Of a stretch of DNA of 64,000 nt, positions 56,346 through 63,686 are shown piece after piece. The translations under genes were made by a program, and so were the position numbers. Every line of letters starts with the position of its first letter. The stretch's first letter is position 1. The notes under the pieces were generated by a model. It was not told the origin of the DNA and searched no databases. It was given only the letters and a program-made list of their open reading frames with translations. Source of the stretch: Acinetobacter sp. CS-2 (lineage in GTDB: Bacteria; Pseudomonadota; Gammaproteobacteria; Pseudomonadales; Moraxellaceae); NCBI RefSeq assembly GCF_016599715.1, contig NZ_CP067019.1, positions 2,294,001 through 2,358,000 on the forward strand, in the 5' to 3' direction.

Positions 56346-56372
56346 AAAAAACCTCCAGACTGGGGGTTTTTT
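56346..56372 (+). terminator. Terminator of the YcxB-like gene
   Basis: The stem AAAAAACC(T)CC / GG(G)GGTTTTTT with a 7-base loop, 22 bases after the stop. Confidence 0.85.
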
Positions 56373-56391
56373 AATTCCGATAAAATTAAAT

Positions 56392-56410
56392 GATAATGAG
56401 AATAAATATT
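56392..56410. promoter_or_regulatory. Candidate Fur box upstream of the PepSY-flavoprotein gene
   Basis: GATAATGAGAATAAATATT matches 15 of 19 positions of the Fur consensus GATAATGATAATCATTATC. It lies 79-97 bases before the start codon, where it could block RNA polymerase when iron is plentiful. Confidence 0.6.
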
Positions 56411-56488
56411 ACCTACTAAATCGATATCATTTTGGGAAAGTTCAGCTATAATTCAGGTTAATTCTGTTTCTCACCCTGTTTTTCGGCT

Positions 56489-59125
56489 ATGTTAAAAAAA
56501 ATCTTTTTCCAGATTCACTGGTTTCTTGGTATTACTGCCGGGTTAATCCTCTCCATTATGGGGATAACTGGTGCCATTTATTCATATGAACAGCCTATCC
56601 AGAAATGGCTCAATCCGGCTAGCTATACCGTCCAGATTGAAAAACAAGATAAATTAACCCCTGCCGAACTGTATCAGCATTTTCAAAAAACTGATCCGGA
56701 AATGAAAATTAATAGCATCACCATAGCCAAAGATCCGACAGCATCTTCAAGCATTAATATTGTCAAAGAAGGTGCACGTAAAGGCTATACCATGATGATT
56801 AATCCTTACACAGCCGAAGTGTTACCTGAGATTAAAGGACGAGAATTTTTCAAGTTTATCGAGCAGTTGCATCGCAATTTAACCGTTGGACCCGTCGGCA
56901 AGCAGATCACCGGGGCCTGTACCCTCATGCTGATCTTTTTTGTACTCAGTGGTCTATATCTGCGCTGGCCGAAAAAACATTCTGTTAAACAATGGTTCAT
57001 GCTCAAGCCTCAACTAAAAGGCCGTAATTTCATTTGGGACTTACATGCCGTGGTGGGTACCTGGGTGGTGATTTTCTTCCTGATTATCGCCTGTACCGGT
57101 TTAACCTGGTCTTATGGCTGGTGGCGTAGCGGCTTGTACACTGTGATGGGTGTTGAACAACCGCAAGCCAAGGGTGAAGCTGAAGCGCCAAAAGGTGGTG
57201 AAACAGTCAGCAACAATGAGGGTTCGAGCAAAGCATTACGTAATGCAGCTACAAGCAAACATGAAAAAGCTACTGAAATTCAACCTGTTGAAAAAATTGA
57301 GAAAAAAAGCTTAAGCCCGGAACAGATTCATCTGGCTCTTAGTCAAAGCTGGAAAGGCTTTAATGCTCAAGTGGGCCGTGATTATTCAAGCATTACCCTG
57401 AATATCACGAAAAAAGCCAATGGTGAACTTGAAATTAGCTTTGTCGATGCCATTCCCCAGCATGAACGCGCACGCAACAAAGCCATATTTGATTATCAGG
57501 CATCTAGCATTAAAGAGATGGAACTTTACGAAAATAAAAAACTCAATGAAAAAATCATGAGTAGCATGCTGCCGGTGCACCGTGGTAGCTTCTTTGGTCC
57601 GGTTTACCAGTTCTTGGCTATGCTGGCTGCTCTGAGTATGCCATTGTTCTTTGTTACAGGCTGGATGCTTTATCTGAAACGTCGCAAACAGAAGAAACTA
57701 ACCCAAGCTGCACGTCATGGCTTAACCGCGGTTAATATTGATGGTAATGCAAAACCCTGGCTGATTGTCTATGCGTCACAAACTGGTACGGCAGAACAGC
57801 TAGCATGGCGTACAGCAACCAGCCTGCAACAGGCTCATCAGCCTGCTAGCGTGAAATCTGTACAACATTTGAGTCTGGATGATTTAAAAAATACTGAACA
57901 GGTTTTATTTGTAGCCAGTACTTATGGTACCGGTGAAGCACCTGATTTAGCAGCGGGTTTTGCCAAAAAAATACTGCGCAAAAAAGCTGATTTAAGCCAT
58001 CTGCACTATGCAGTATTGGCCTTAGGATCTCATGAATATGCCGACACTTTCTGTCATTTTGGCCATGCAATTGATGACTGGTTAAAACAGAATGGTGCAC
58101 AGCAGCTGTTTAATATCATTGAAGTGGATAATGCCAATCAAGAGCAGATTCAGGCATGGAATACAACTTTAGCAAAAGTAACCCAGCTTGAATTGCAAAC
58201 CATGAATATCGAAAAAACCTTCGATTGCTGGACTTTAACCCAACGTGATCTGCTCAATCCGAACAGCCTCGGTGCCCCAGCCTTTAATATCGAGTTAAAG
58301 CCGGATCATGAAGTGAGCTGGCAAGCCGGTGATATCGCCGAGATTCAACCCGGTAACAGTGCTGAACGTATTGCCCGGTTTATGCAGCAGCATCAAATTC
58401 AGCCGAATACCTCTGTAGATTCGTTAAAGATCAATATTGAACAGGCCTTATGGAACAAAGATTTGACCGGTGAAGTTGAACCTTTTGCCAATATGGATCA
58501 TTTACTGGAGCAACTTCCGATGCTGCCTTCACGTGAATATTCCATTGCCAGTATTCCTTCACAGCAAGTTCTGCGTTTAGTGGTGCGCCAACAGTCCGAT
58601 GCTCAAGGCCAATTGGGTCTGGGTTCAGGCTGGCTGACTCGGCATGCCCCGTTAAATAGCAAGATTGCGCTGCATATCCGTAACAATGAATCTTTCCACC
58701 TGATTGATGACAACCGTCCTATCATTTGTATTGGTAACGGTACCGGTCTTGCAGGATTAATGAGCTTGCTACATGCACGTATCCGTCAGAACTATACGCA
58801 AAACTGGCTGATCTTTGGTGAACGCCAGCGTGAACATGACTTCTTCTATCAGAGCACGATTGAAGCCTGGCAAACCACTGGCATGTTGCAACGCCTGGAT
58901 TTGGCTTTCTCACGAGATCAGGCAGAAAAAGTCTATGTACATCATAAACTGCGTGAACAGGCACAGGAACTAAAAGCCTGGGTTAAGAATGGTGCGGTGA
59001 TTTATGTGTGCGGTAGCATCAACGGTATGGCCAGCGATGTCGATCAGGCTTTAACCGACATTCTGGGTGAAGCTGTAGTTGACCAGCTACGCCAAGATGG
59101 ACGTTATCGTCGTGATGTCTACTAA
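56489..59125 (+). CDS. PepSY transmembrane / flavodoxin-reductase fusion (putative ferric-siderophore reductase)
   Basis: This 878-aa inner-membrane protein has a PepSY-associated part with about four helices (residues 5-30, 145-165, 190-215 and 370-395; conserved His in 'IHWFLGITAG' and 'WDLHAVVGTW' could bind haem). A linker follows. The flavodoxin domain begins 'WLIVYASQTGTAEQLAWRTA', and then come CysJ-like FAD and NAD(P)H domains ('REYSIASIPS', 'GTGLAGLMSLLHARI', C-terminal 'DGRYRRDVY'). It probably passes electrons from NADPH through FMN and FAD across the membrane to reduce a ferric complex. The candidate Fur box supports this; the substrate is inferred. Confidence 0.88.
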   Translation: MLKKIFFQIHWFLGITAGLILSIMGITGAIYSYEQPIQKWLNPASYTVQIEKQDKLTPAELYQHFQKTDPEMKINSITIAKDPTASSSINIVKEGARKGYTMMINPYTAEVLPEIKGREFFKFIEQLHRNLTVGPVGKQITGACTLMLIFFVLSGLYLRWPKKHSVKQWFMLKPQLKGRNFIWDLHAVVGTWVVIFFLIIACTGLTWSYGWWRSGLYTVMGVEQPQAKGEAEAPKGGETVSNNEGSSKALRNAATSKHEKATEIQPVEKIEKKSLSPEQIHLALSQSWKGFNAQVGRDYSSITLNITKKANGELEISFVDAIPQHERARNKAIFDYQASSIKEMELYENKKLNEKIMSSMLPVHRGSFFGPVYQFLAMLAALSMPLFFVTGWMLYLKRRKQKKLTQAARHGLTAVNIDGNAKPWLIVYASQTGTAEQLAWRTATSLQQAHQPASVKSVQHLSLDDLKNTEQVLFVASTYGTGEAPDLAAGFAKKILRKKADLSHLHYAVLALGSHEYADTFCHFGHAIDDWLKQNGAQQLFNIIEVDNANQEQIQAWNTTLAKVTQLELQTMNIEKTFDCWTLTQRDLLNPNSLGAPAFNIELKPDHEVSWQAGDIAEIQPGNSAERIARFMQQHQIQPNTSVDSLKINIEQALWNKDLTGEVEPFANMDHLLEQLPMLPSREYSIASIPSQQVLRLVVRQQSDAQGQLGLGSGWLTRHAPLNSKIALHIRNNESFHLIDDNRPIICIGNGTGLAGLMSLLHARIRQNYTQNWLIFGERQREHDFFYQSTIEAWQTTGMLQRLDLAFSRDQAEKVYVHHKLREQAQELKAWVKNGAVIYVCGSINGMASDVDQALTDILGEAVVDQLRQDGRYRRDVY

Positions 59126-59139
59126 TCATTGAAGTCAAT

Positions 59140-59171
59140 AAAAAAACCGGGTCTCAGAACCCGGTTTTTTT
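59140..59171 (+). terminator. Terminator of the PepSY-flavoprotein gene
   Basis: The stem AAAAAACCGGGT / ACCCGGTTTTTT with a short loop (CTCAGA), 15 bases after the stop. Confidence 0.93.
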
Positions 59172-59228
59172 ATACTTAAAGTATCCAATTTGTTTAAACT
59201 AGCAACAACATTCACCCAGAGTAATTTT

Positions 59229-60011
59229 ATGTCCAGCAGCTTCAAACGTCACCTGAGCTTGATTATCGGCAGTATATTGACTCTCGATGGCTTATGGTTA
59301 CTGTCACTGGATAAAATTCATCTCGGCATTATTCTTCCGTTGATCATCGGTATTGGACTCATGCTCTATGCCCTGTTTTTTAACCGGATTCAAAGCTTTA
59401 TTCAGCGCACGCAATTAAGACAGACTTTATGGCGCTGTGCATGGGCGGGATTTTTTCTCTGGCTCAGCACATTGGTGATATTTTTCAGTTATCTGCTATA
59501 TAGCATTCAGCAGTCCAATACAGTTCAGCCCGCCTCTGCAGTCATTATACTGGGCAGTGGAATCGAAAAGGGTCATCCCTCTCCCACCTTAAAACAGCGA
59601 TTAGATGTTGGTGCTGCCTATGCCAAACGTTACCCGGAAACCGTGCTGGTCGTGACTGGAGGTTTAGGATTTAAAGAACAAATTGCTGAAGCAACAGTGA
59701 TGTCTGAATATCTGCAACAACAGCATCATATTGATCCATCACGTATTCTGTTAGAAGCTAAAAGTACCAGCACTGCAGAAAATCTGCGTAATGTGCAGCC
59801 TTTACTGGCACAGCAGCATATTTCCCTAAAGCAGCCAGTTGTCATTGTCACCAGTGACTTTCATATTTTACGTGCCAAAGCCATTGCTAAACATCAAGGT
59901 TATCAGCAGATATTTACCCTTAGCGCCCCAACACCGCTTTATATTCGCTATAACTCCTGGTTACGCGAATATTTTGCCTTTATCAGTGGCTGGCTGTTAC
60001 AGGAATACTAA
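59229..60011 (+). CDS. YdcF/DUF218-family membrane protein
   Basis: This 260-aa protein has three N-terminal transmembrane helices (to about residue 110) and a DUF218 domain ('ASAVIILGSGIEKGHPSPTL', 'VVTGGLGFKEQIAEATVMSE', 'SDFHILRAKAIAKHQG'). Related proteins (ElyC, SanA) act in envelope polysaccharide or undecaprenyl-phosphate handling. The ATG at 59229 follows GAG with about 8-base spacing; the frame is open from 59190. Its stop lies two bases from the stop of the convergent DUF2750 gene. Confidence 0.87.
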   Translation: MSSSFKRHLSLIIGSILTLDGLWLLSLDKIHLGIILPLIIGIGLMLYALFFNRIQSFIQRTQLRQTLWRCAWAGFFLWLSTLVIFFSYLLYSIQQSNTVQPASAVIILGSGIEKGHPSPTLKQRLDVGAAYAKRYPETVLVVTGGLGFKEQIAEATVMSEYLQQQHHIDPSRILLEAKSTSTAENLRNVQPLLAQQHISLKQPVVIVTSDFHILRAKAIAKHQGYQQIFTLSAPTPLYIRYNSWLREYFAFISGWLLQEY

Positions 60012-60013
60012 AA

Positions 60014-60475
60014 TCAGTTCAAACGAATGCTACGGGGTAAAGGCAGTTTTTCATCTTTAAACAATTCAGGTTTTTGCAGGTAAATCTGATACAGATAATT
60101 TTTGATATCCAATAATAATTTTTCTGGTGCCACCAGCACATTTTGCCCTTCTGGTGTCAAATCCATCGATACACAGGTACTTTCCTGACGTAAAAAAGGA
60201 ATGACTTTTTCAACAAAATCTTTAAGTGAAATATTCTCAACATGATAATTTGCCCAATTGTCTTTCACCAGCAATTTTGCCAGCCCTTTGCTTTGCCAAA
60301 TAGCAAATGCACGCTGACCGGTAGGCGTTGCACATAATGCCCAACCATCATCATACAGGGCATGGACGTAACCTTGGCCTACAATCATTTCAACAAATTT
60401 TTTATAGATTTCTTGGGCATTATAAGTATTATTTTGGGTCTTAGACGCAGCCTTGCGTTGATATGGATTTCTCAT
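60014..60475 (-). CDS. DUF2750 domain protein
   Basis: This 153-aa soluble protein has the DUF2750 pattern 'FVEMIVGQGYVHALYDDGWA', with 'FAIWQSKGLAKLLVKDNWAN' and 'FLRQESTCVSMDLTPEGQN', after a basic 20-residue N-terminus. These proteins are related to immunity-like SUFU/SMI folds in size only; no function is known. It is located just downstream of the tRNA array on the same strand. Confidence 0.8.
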   Translation of the reverse strand: MRNPYQRKAASKTQNNTYNAQEIYKKFVEMIVGQGYVHALYDDGWALCATPTGQRAFAIWQSKGLAKLLVKDNWANYHVENISLKDFVEKVIPFLRQESTCVSMDLTPEGQNVLVAPEKLLLDIKNYLYQIYLQKPELFKDEKLPLPRSIRLN

Positions 60476-60549
60476 GATTTTTCAATAGTTAAAATTATTA
60501 TTAACTAAGGATTTTAGGAGAAAAATAGAATTTGATCAAGGAGAATATA

Positions 60550-60625
60550 TGGTGGGCGCTGACGGGATCGAACCGCCGACATTCTGCTTGTAAGGCAGAC
60601 GCTCTACCAACTGAGCTAAGCGCCC
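60550..60625 (-). tRNA. tRNA-Val (TAC)
   Basis: A 76-nt cloverleaf, anticodon loop CTTACAA (anticodon TAC), T-loop TTCGATC, acceptor GGGCGCT/AGCGCCC, encoded CCA. It is the last (3'-most) gene of the minus-strand array. Confidence 0.98.
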
Positions 60626-60626
60626 T

Positions 60627-60702
60627 TGGTGGGCGCTGACGGGATCGAACCGCCGACATTCTGCTTGTAAGGCAGACGCTCTACCAACTGAGCTAAGCGC
60701 CC
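60627..60702 (-). tRNA. tRNA-Val (TAC)
   Basis: Identical in sequence to the neighbouring tRNA-Val, with one base between them. The 76 nt include CCA. Confidence 0.98.
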
Positions 60703-60806
60703 TGAAGAGTAAAAATAACATCGTTATTTTTTATGACGCAAGACAAGCGAAGTGCGTAGTCTTGGTATTGATATCTTAAACTCAGGGATTTAAGACATTT
60801 TAAAAA

Positions 60807-60883
60807 TGGCGCAGCGGACGGGACTCGAACCCGCGACCCCCGGCGTGACAGGCCGGTATTCTAACCAACTGAACTACCGCTGC
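60807..60883 (-). tRNA. tRNA-Asp (GTC)
   Basis: A 77-nt cloverleaf, anticodon loop CTGTCAC (anticodon GTC), acceptor GCAGCGG/CCGCTGC, encoded GCCA end. Confidence 0.98.
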
Positions 60884-60910
60884 ACTAAAGTGTCTTAACG
60901 CTAAAGAGCT

Positions 60911-60986
60911 TGGTGGGCGCTGACGGGATCGAACCGCCGACATTCTGCTTGTAAGGCAGACGCTCTACCAACTGAGCTAAGCGCCC
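60911..60986 (-). tRNA. tRNA-Val (TAC)
   Basis: A third identical copy of the 76-nt tRNA-Val. It is followed on the minus strand by tRNA-Asp after 27 bases. Confidence 0.98.
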
Positions 60987-61007
60987 TCAAAAGGTCTATC
61001 ATGTAAA

Positions 61008-61084
61008 TGGCGCAGCGGACGGGACTCGAACCCGCGACCCCCGGCGTGACAGGCCGGTATTCTAACCAACTGAACTACCGCTGC
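61008..61084 (-). tRNA. tRNA-Asp (GTC)
   Basis: A second identical copy of the 77-nt tRNA-Asp, with 21 bases before the next Val gene, a spacer found only here. Confidence 0.98.
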
Positions 61085-61111
61085 ACTAAAGTGTCTTAAC
61101 GCTAAAGAGCT

Positions 61112-61187
61112 TGGTGGGCGCTGACGGGATCGAACCGCCGACATTCTGCTTGTAAGGCAGACGCTCTACCAACTGAGCTAAGCGCCC
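61112..61187 (-). tRNA. tRNA-Val (TAC)
   Basis: A fourth identical copy of tRNA-Val. It is the partner of the 60627 copy at 485 bases distance. Confidence 0.98.
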
Positions 61188-61291
61188 TGAAGAGTAAAAA
61201 TAACATCGTTATTTTTTATGACGCAAGACAAGCGAAGTGCGTAGTCTTGGTATTGATATCTTAAACTCAGGGATTTAAGACATTTTAAAAA

Positions 61292-61368
61292 TGGCGCAGC
61301 GGACGGGACTCGAACCCGCGACCCCCGGCGTGACAGGCCGGTATTCTAACCAACTGAACTACCGCTGC
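61292..61368 (-). tRNA. tRNA-Asp (GTC)
   Basis: A third identical tRNA-Asp. It is the partner of the 60807 copy at 485 bases distance, with the same 104-base downstream spacer. Confidence 0.98.
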
Positions 61369-61395
61369 ACTAAAGTGTCTTAACGCTAAAGAGCT

Positions 61396-61471
61396 TGGTG
61401 GGCGCTGACGGGATCGAACCGCCGACATTCTGCTTGTAAGGCAGACGCTCTACCAACTGAGCTAAGCGCCC
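61396..61471 (-). tRNA. tRNA-Val (TAC), first gene of the array
   Basis: A fifth identical tRNA-Val, the promoter-proximal gene. A consensus sigma-70 promoter lies 31 bases upstream. Confidence 0.98.
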
Positions 61472-61501
61472 TTTAAACGTCTTCATCGTTTGATGAGGTG
61501 C

Positions 61502-61529
61502 ATTATAGAGAATCCTGACAGACTGTCAA
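61502..61529 (-). promoter_or_regulatory. Consensus sigma-70 promoter of the tRNA array
   Basis: On the minus strand TTGACA (61524-61529) and TATAAT (61502-61507) are both perfect, 16 bases apart, with a GC-containing discriminator (GCACC) after the -10 box. Such a discriminator is typical of stringently controlled stable-RNA promoters. Confidence 0.9.
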
Positions 61530-61764
61530 ACGCTTTTCTGACTGTTTTTGGTTTTTTACGTTTGAGTGATTAAAAAATAGGTTGTTTGCTATAAAAACAA
61601 ACAATTTCGATAACTTATTTACTATTTTCCGTAAAAACCCAAAAATCACCGAGTCATTTTTAAGCAAAATATTGCAATATTTTTTGAACTGCTGGCGAAT
61701 ACCGCCATTTTTTATCTGCTATATATTCAGCTGGGTATTAAGCTTTTAATACTTTATCACATTA

Positions 61765-62295
61765 TTAATCGGCGATTGCCTGTGTACCATCCTTCAAATT
61801 CAAACGCTGTTCTGAAATAAACACCAAAGCATCCTCAGTGATCAGTTCGAATAATTCAATCACATCCTTATTACGCATCCGGATGCAGCCATGTGACAAC
61901 GGAATCCCCATAGGCTCTGTATCGGGGGTGCCATGAATATAGATATAACGCTGAAAGGTATCACAGCCCTCACCCTGATTAAAATTTTCTTCCAGACCAC
62001 TTAACCAAAGGATACGCGATAAAATCCAGTCACGTTCAGGATATTGTGCAGCCAATGCTGCATCATAGACTTCACCAGTTTGCTGCCGTGCTTTAAACAC
62101 CGCATTTTTCGGAGCATTATGACCAAATTTAAGCGCCACTTTATGCCAGCCCCGAGGAGTCTTGCCGGAATTTTCCTGCTCGCCAATCCCGTTTTTGCCT
62201 GTAGAGATGACATAAGTCTTGTCATGTTTCGGTAAGATCAAACTTTGCTCAGCTAAGTCAATCCATATATCCGCCTGTTCTAAAGAATATGCCAT
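61765..62295 (-). CDS. L,D-transpeptidase (YkuD domain)
   Basis: This 176-aa protein carries the YkuD catalytic pattern: 'YIYIHGTPDTEPMGIPLSHG', then CIRMRNKDV (SHGCxR with nucleophilic Cys). YkuD enzymes form 3-3 crosslinks in peptidoglycan or attach lipoproteins. No signal peptide or membrane segment is visible at the N-terminus, which is odd for a periplasmic enzyme. The start at 62295 (MAYSLEQADIW) is likely; the alternative ATG at 62313 overlaps the preceding gene by 11 bases but adds no signal. It is probably in an operon with the DUF454 gene. Confidence 0.88.
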   Translation of the reverse strand: MAYSLEQADIWIDLAEQSLILPKHDKTYVISTGKNGIGEQENSGKTPRGWHKVALKFGHNAPKNAVFKARQQTGEVYDAALAAQYPERDWILSRILWLSGLEENFNQGEGCDTFQRYIYIHGTPDTEPMGIPLSHGCIRMRNKDVIELFELITEDALVFISEQRLNLKDGTQAIAD

Positions 62296-62302
62296 AACAA
62301 AA

Positions 62303-62686
62303 TCACTCACCATCTTTGATTGGTTCTGCTGAAGGTTCAGGACGTAGCCATAACCAGATGGCCACTGTCAGCATGGTCAGGTCAGTGAAGATTTTCACCA
62401 AAAGCGGTGCATTGGTAAATAACATGATGATTCCACTGATCATCATCATGATAGTGGCGAACCATTTTGCCTTGCGTGGTACGGTGCCATTTTCACGCCA
62501 TGCCCTTAAGGTCGCCCCATATTTAGGATGATTCAGCAACCAGGCATCCATTTGCGGCCAGCCTTTCGAAGCCGACCAGGCAGCTAAAATCAGAAATACT
62601 GTTGTTGGCATACCCGGTAAAAGTGCCCCGATAAAGCCCAGGATGACAAAAATCATCACTAAACTTCGCCAAAACAACATTTTCAT
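62303..62686 (-). CDS. DUF454 (YbaN-like) inner-membrane protein
   Basis: This 127-aa protein has three hydrophobic segments (about residues 8-35, 78-92 and 95-113). It has the DUF454 signature 'GFIGALLPGMPTTVFLILAA', then WSASKGWPQMDAWLLNHP. The function is unknown. It overlaps or abuts the L,D-transpeptidase gene downstream and diverges from the DUF1853 gene. Confidence 0.9.
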   Translation of the reverse strand: MKMLFWRSLVMIFVILGFIGALLPGMPTTVFLILAAWSASKGWPQMDAWLLNHPKYGATLRAWRENGTVPRKAKWFATIMMMISGIIMLFTNAPLLVKIFTDLTMLTVAIWLWLRPEPSAEPIKDGE

Positions 62687-62782
62687 AGCACTACCCTATA
62701 CAACTAATTGCGGTAGTATAAAGTGTTTTTGCATATTATCCGTTGTCATTCTGCACTTTTTAATTTATCGCCCGGGGTTGCT

Positions 62783-63679
62783 ATGTTTGCTTTAAATCAA
62801 GTCTCTCATATTGAAGAACCCTGGCTGCAATTTAAAAATTTACTGGTTCGGCAACTGGCCTTTTGTGTATGCAGTCCAAATATTTTATCCCACATCCCGT
62901 CCGAAATGGTACTCAAGCATGCTTTTCAATTTCATGATGATGCCGTATGGCGTAGCCATTTTCAGAATTATCACTCCAGATTGCTTTATTTAGATCAGCA
63001 TCCACAAGAATTAGAAAGCTTTTTACAGCAGCTGAAAAGTACACGTTTGGGTCTGCGTTTTGAAATGCTGGTCTGGTTCTGGTTGCTCGACCAAGACTAT
63101 CATCCGTATCAGTTAATCGGTCATAGCATTCAGAAAATTGCAGGACCCAGAACTCTGGGTGAACTCGATTTTCTGTTATTGAATACCGAAACCCAAGCCA
63201 TTGAACACTGGGAAGTGGCTTTAAAATATTATCTGGCAGAACGGGATTGTTCTTTGCCCTACTGGTATGGCTTAAACCGCAGCGATACTTTATTGCGAAA
63301 ATTAAATCACTTTAGCCAAAAGCAGTTTCAGTTTGAGGATGCACTGGAACACAACATTGAGCAGCGTTTCGCAGTACTCAAAGGGCAACTTTATCTACCT
63401 ATTGGAAGCACAACAAACAGCCTTCCCAACTGGGTCAATCGACAGCGACGTTTAGGCTGTTGGGGAAGCGATATTCCTCCGCAAAATGCTCAATTTTACC
63501 GCTTACAGCGACTCGAATGGATCTGTCCAGAGCAGCATATCAGTAGCGATACCGCACAGTGGTGGAGTAACGGCTTATATCTGCAAAAAGATCAAAATAA
63601 TTTCTATATGTACCGCAATCCACCTTTACTCTCTCAAGCAATACATCGCCAATTTTATGAGAATTGTCTATTTTTATAA
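62783..63679 (+). CDS. DUF1853 family protein with a PD-(D/E)XK-like core
   Basis: This 298-aa soluble protein matches DUF1853 in length and in the 'RFEMLVWFWL' region. 'RTLGELDFLLLNTETQAIEH', followed by 'WEVALKYYL', gives Asp plus ExxxK on neighbouring strands, as in PD-(D/E)XK nuclease folds. Nuclease activity is not shown for the family. The ATG at 62783 follows GGGG; an earlier frame from 62723 lacks a site. An ISAba1-type element begins 7 bases after its stop. Confidence 0.85.
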   Translation: MFALNQVSHIEEPWLQFKNLLVRQLAFCVCSPNILSHIPSEMVLKHAFQFHDDAVWRSHFQNYHSRLLYLDQHPQELESFLQQLKSTRLGLRFEMLVWFWLLDQDYHPYQLIGHSIQKIAGPRTLGELDFLLLNTETQAIEHWEVALKYYLAERDCSLPYWYGLNRSDTLLRKLNHFSQKQFQFEDALEHNIEQRFAVLKGQLYLPIGSTTNSLPNWVNRQRRLGCWGSDIPPQNAQFYRLQRLEWICPEQHISSDTAQWWSNGLYLQKDQNNFYMYRNPPLLSQAIHRQFYENCLFL

Positions 63680-63686
63680 CAAATGC

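Larger units (their letters stand above)
60627..61471. repeat. 485-bp tandem duplication within the tRNA array
   Basis: The block Val-(104-base spacer)-Asp-(27-base spacer)-Val at 60627-60986 is repeated at 61112-61471, with every feature offset by 485 bases. The spacer starting TGAAGAGTAAAAATAACATC is the same in both. An inner Asp-Val unit also recurs at a 201-base offset (60807-60986 and 61008-61187), so at least two duplication steps took place. Confidence 0.92.

Noticed and set aside
60536..60721. 61-codon frame across two tRNA-Val genes
   Set aside because: It is a translation of tRNA sequence; the tRNA calls explain the region completely.
60550..61471. Regular repeats that could suggest a CRISPR array
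   Set aside because: The repeats are full tRNA genes with cloverleaf structure and anticodons, and the spacers are themselves repeated. No cas gene is present.
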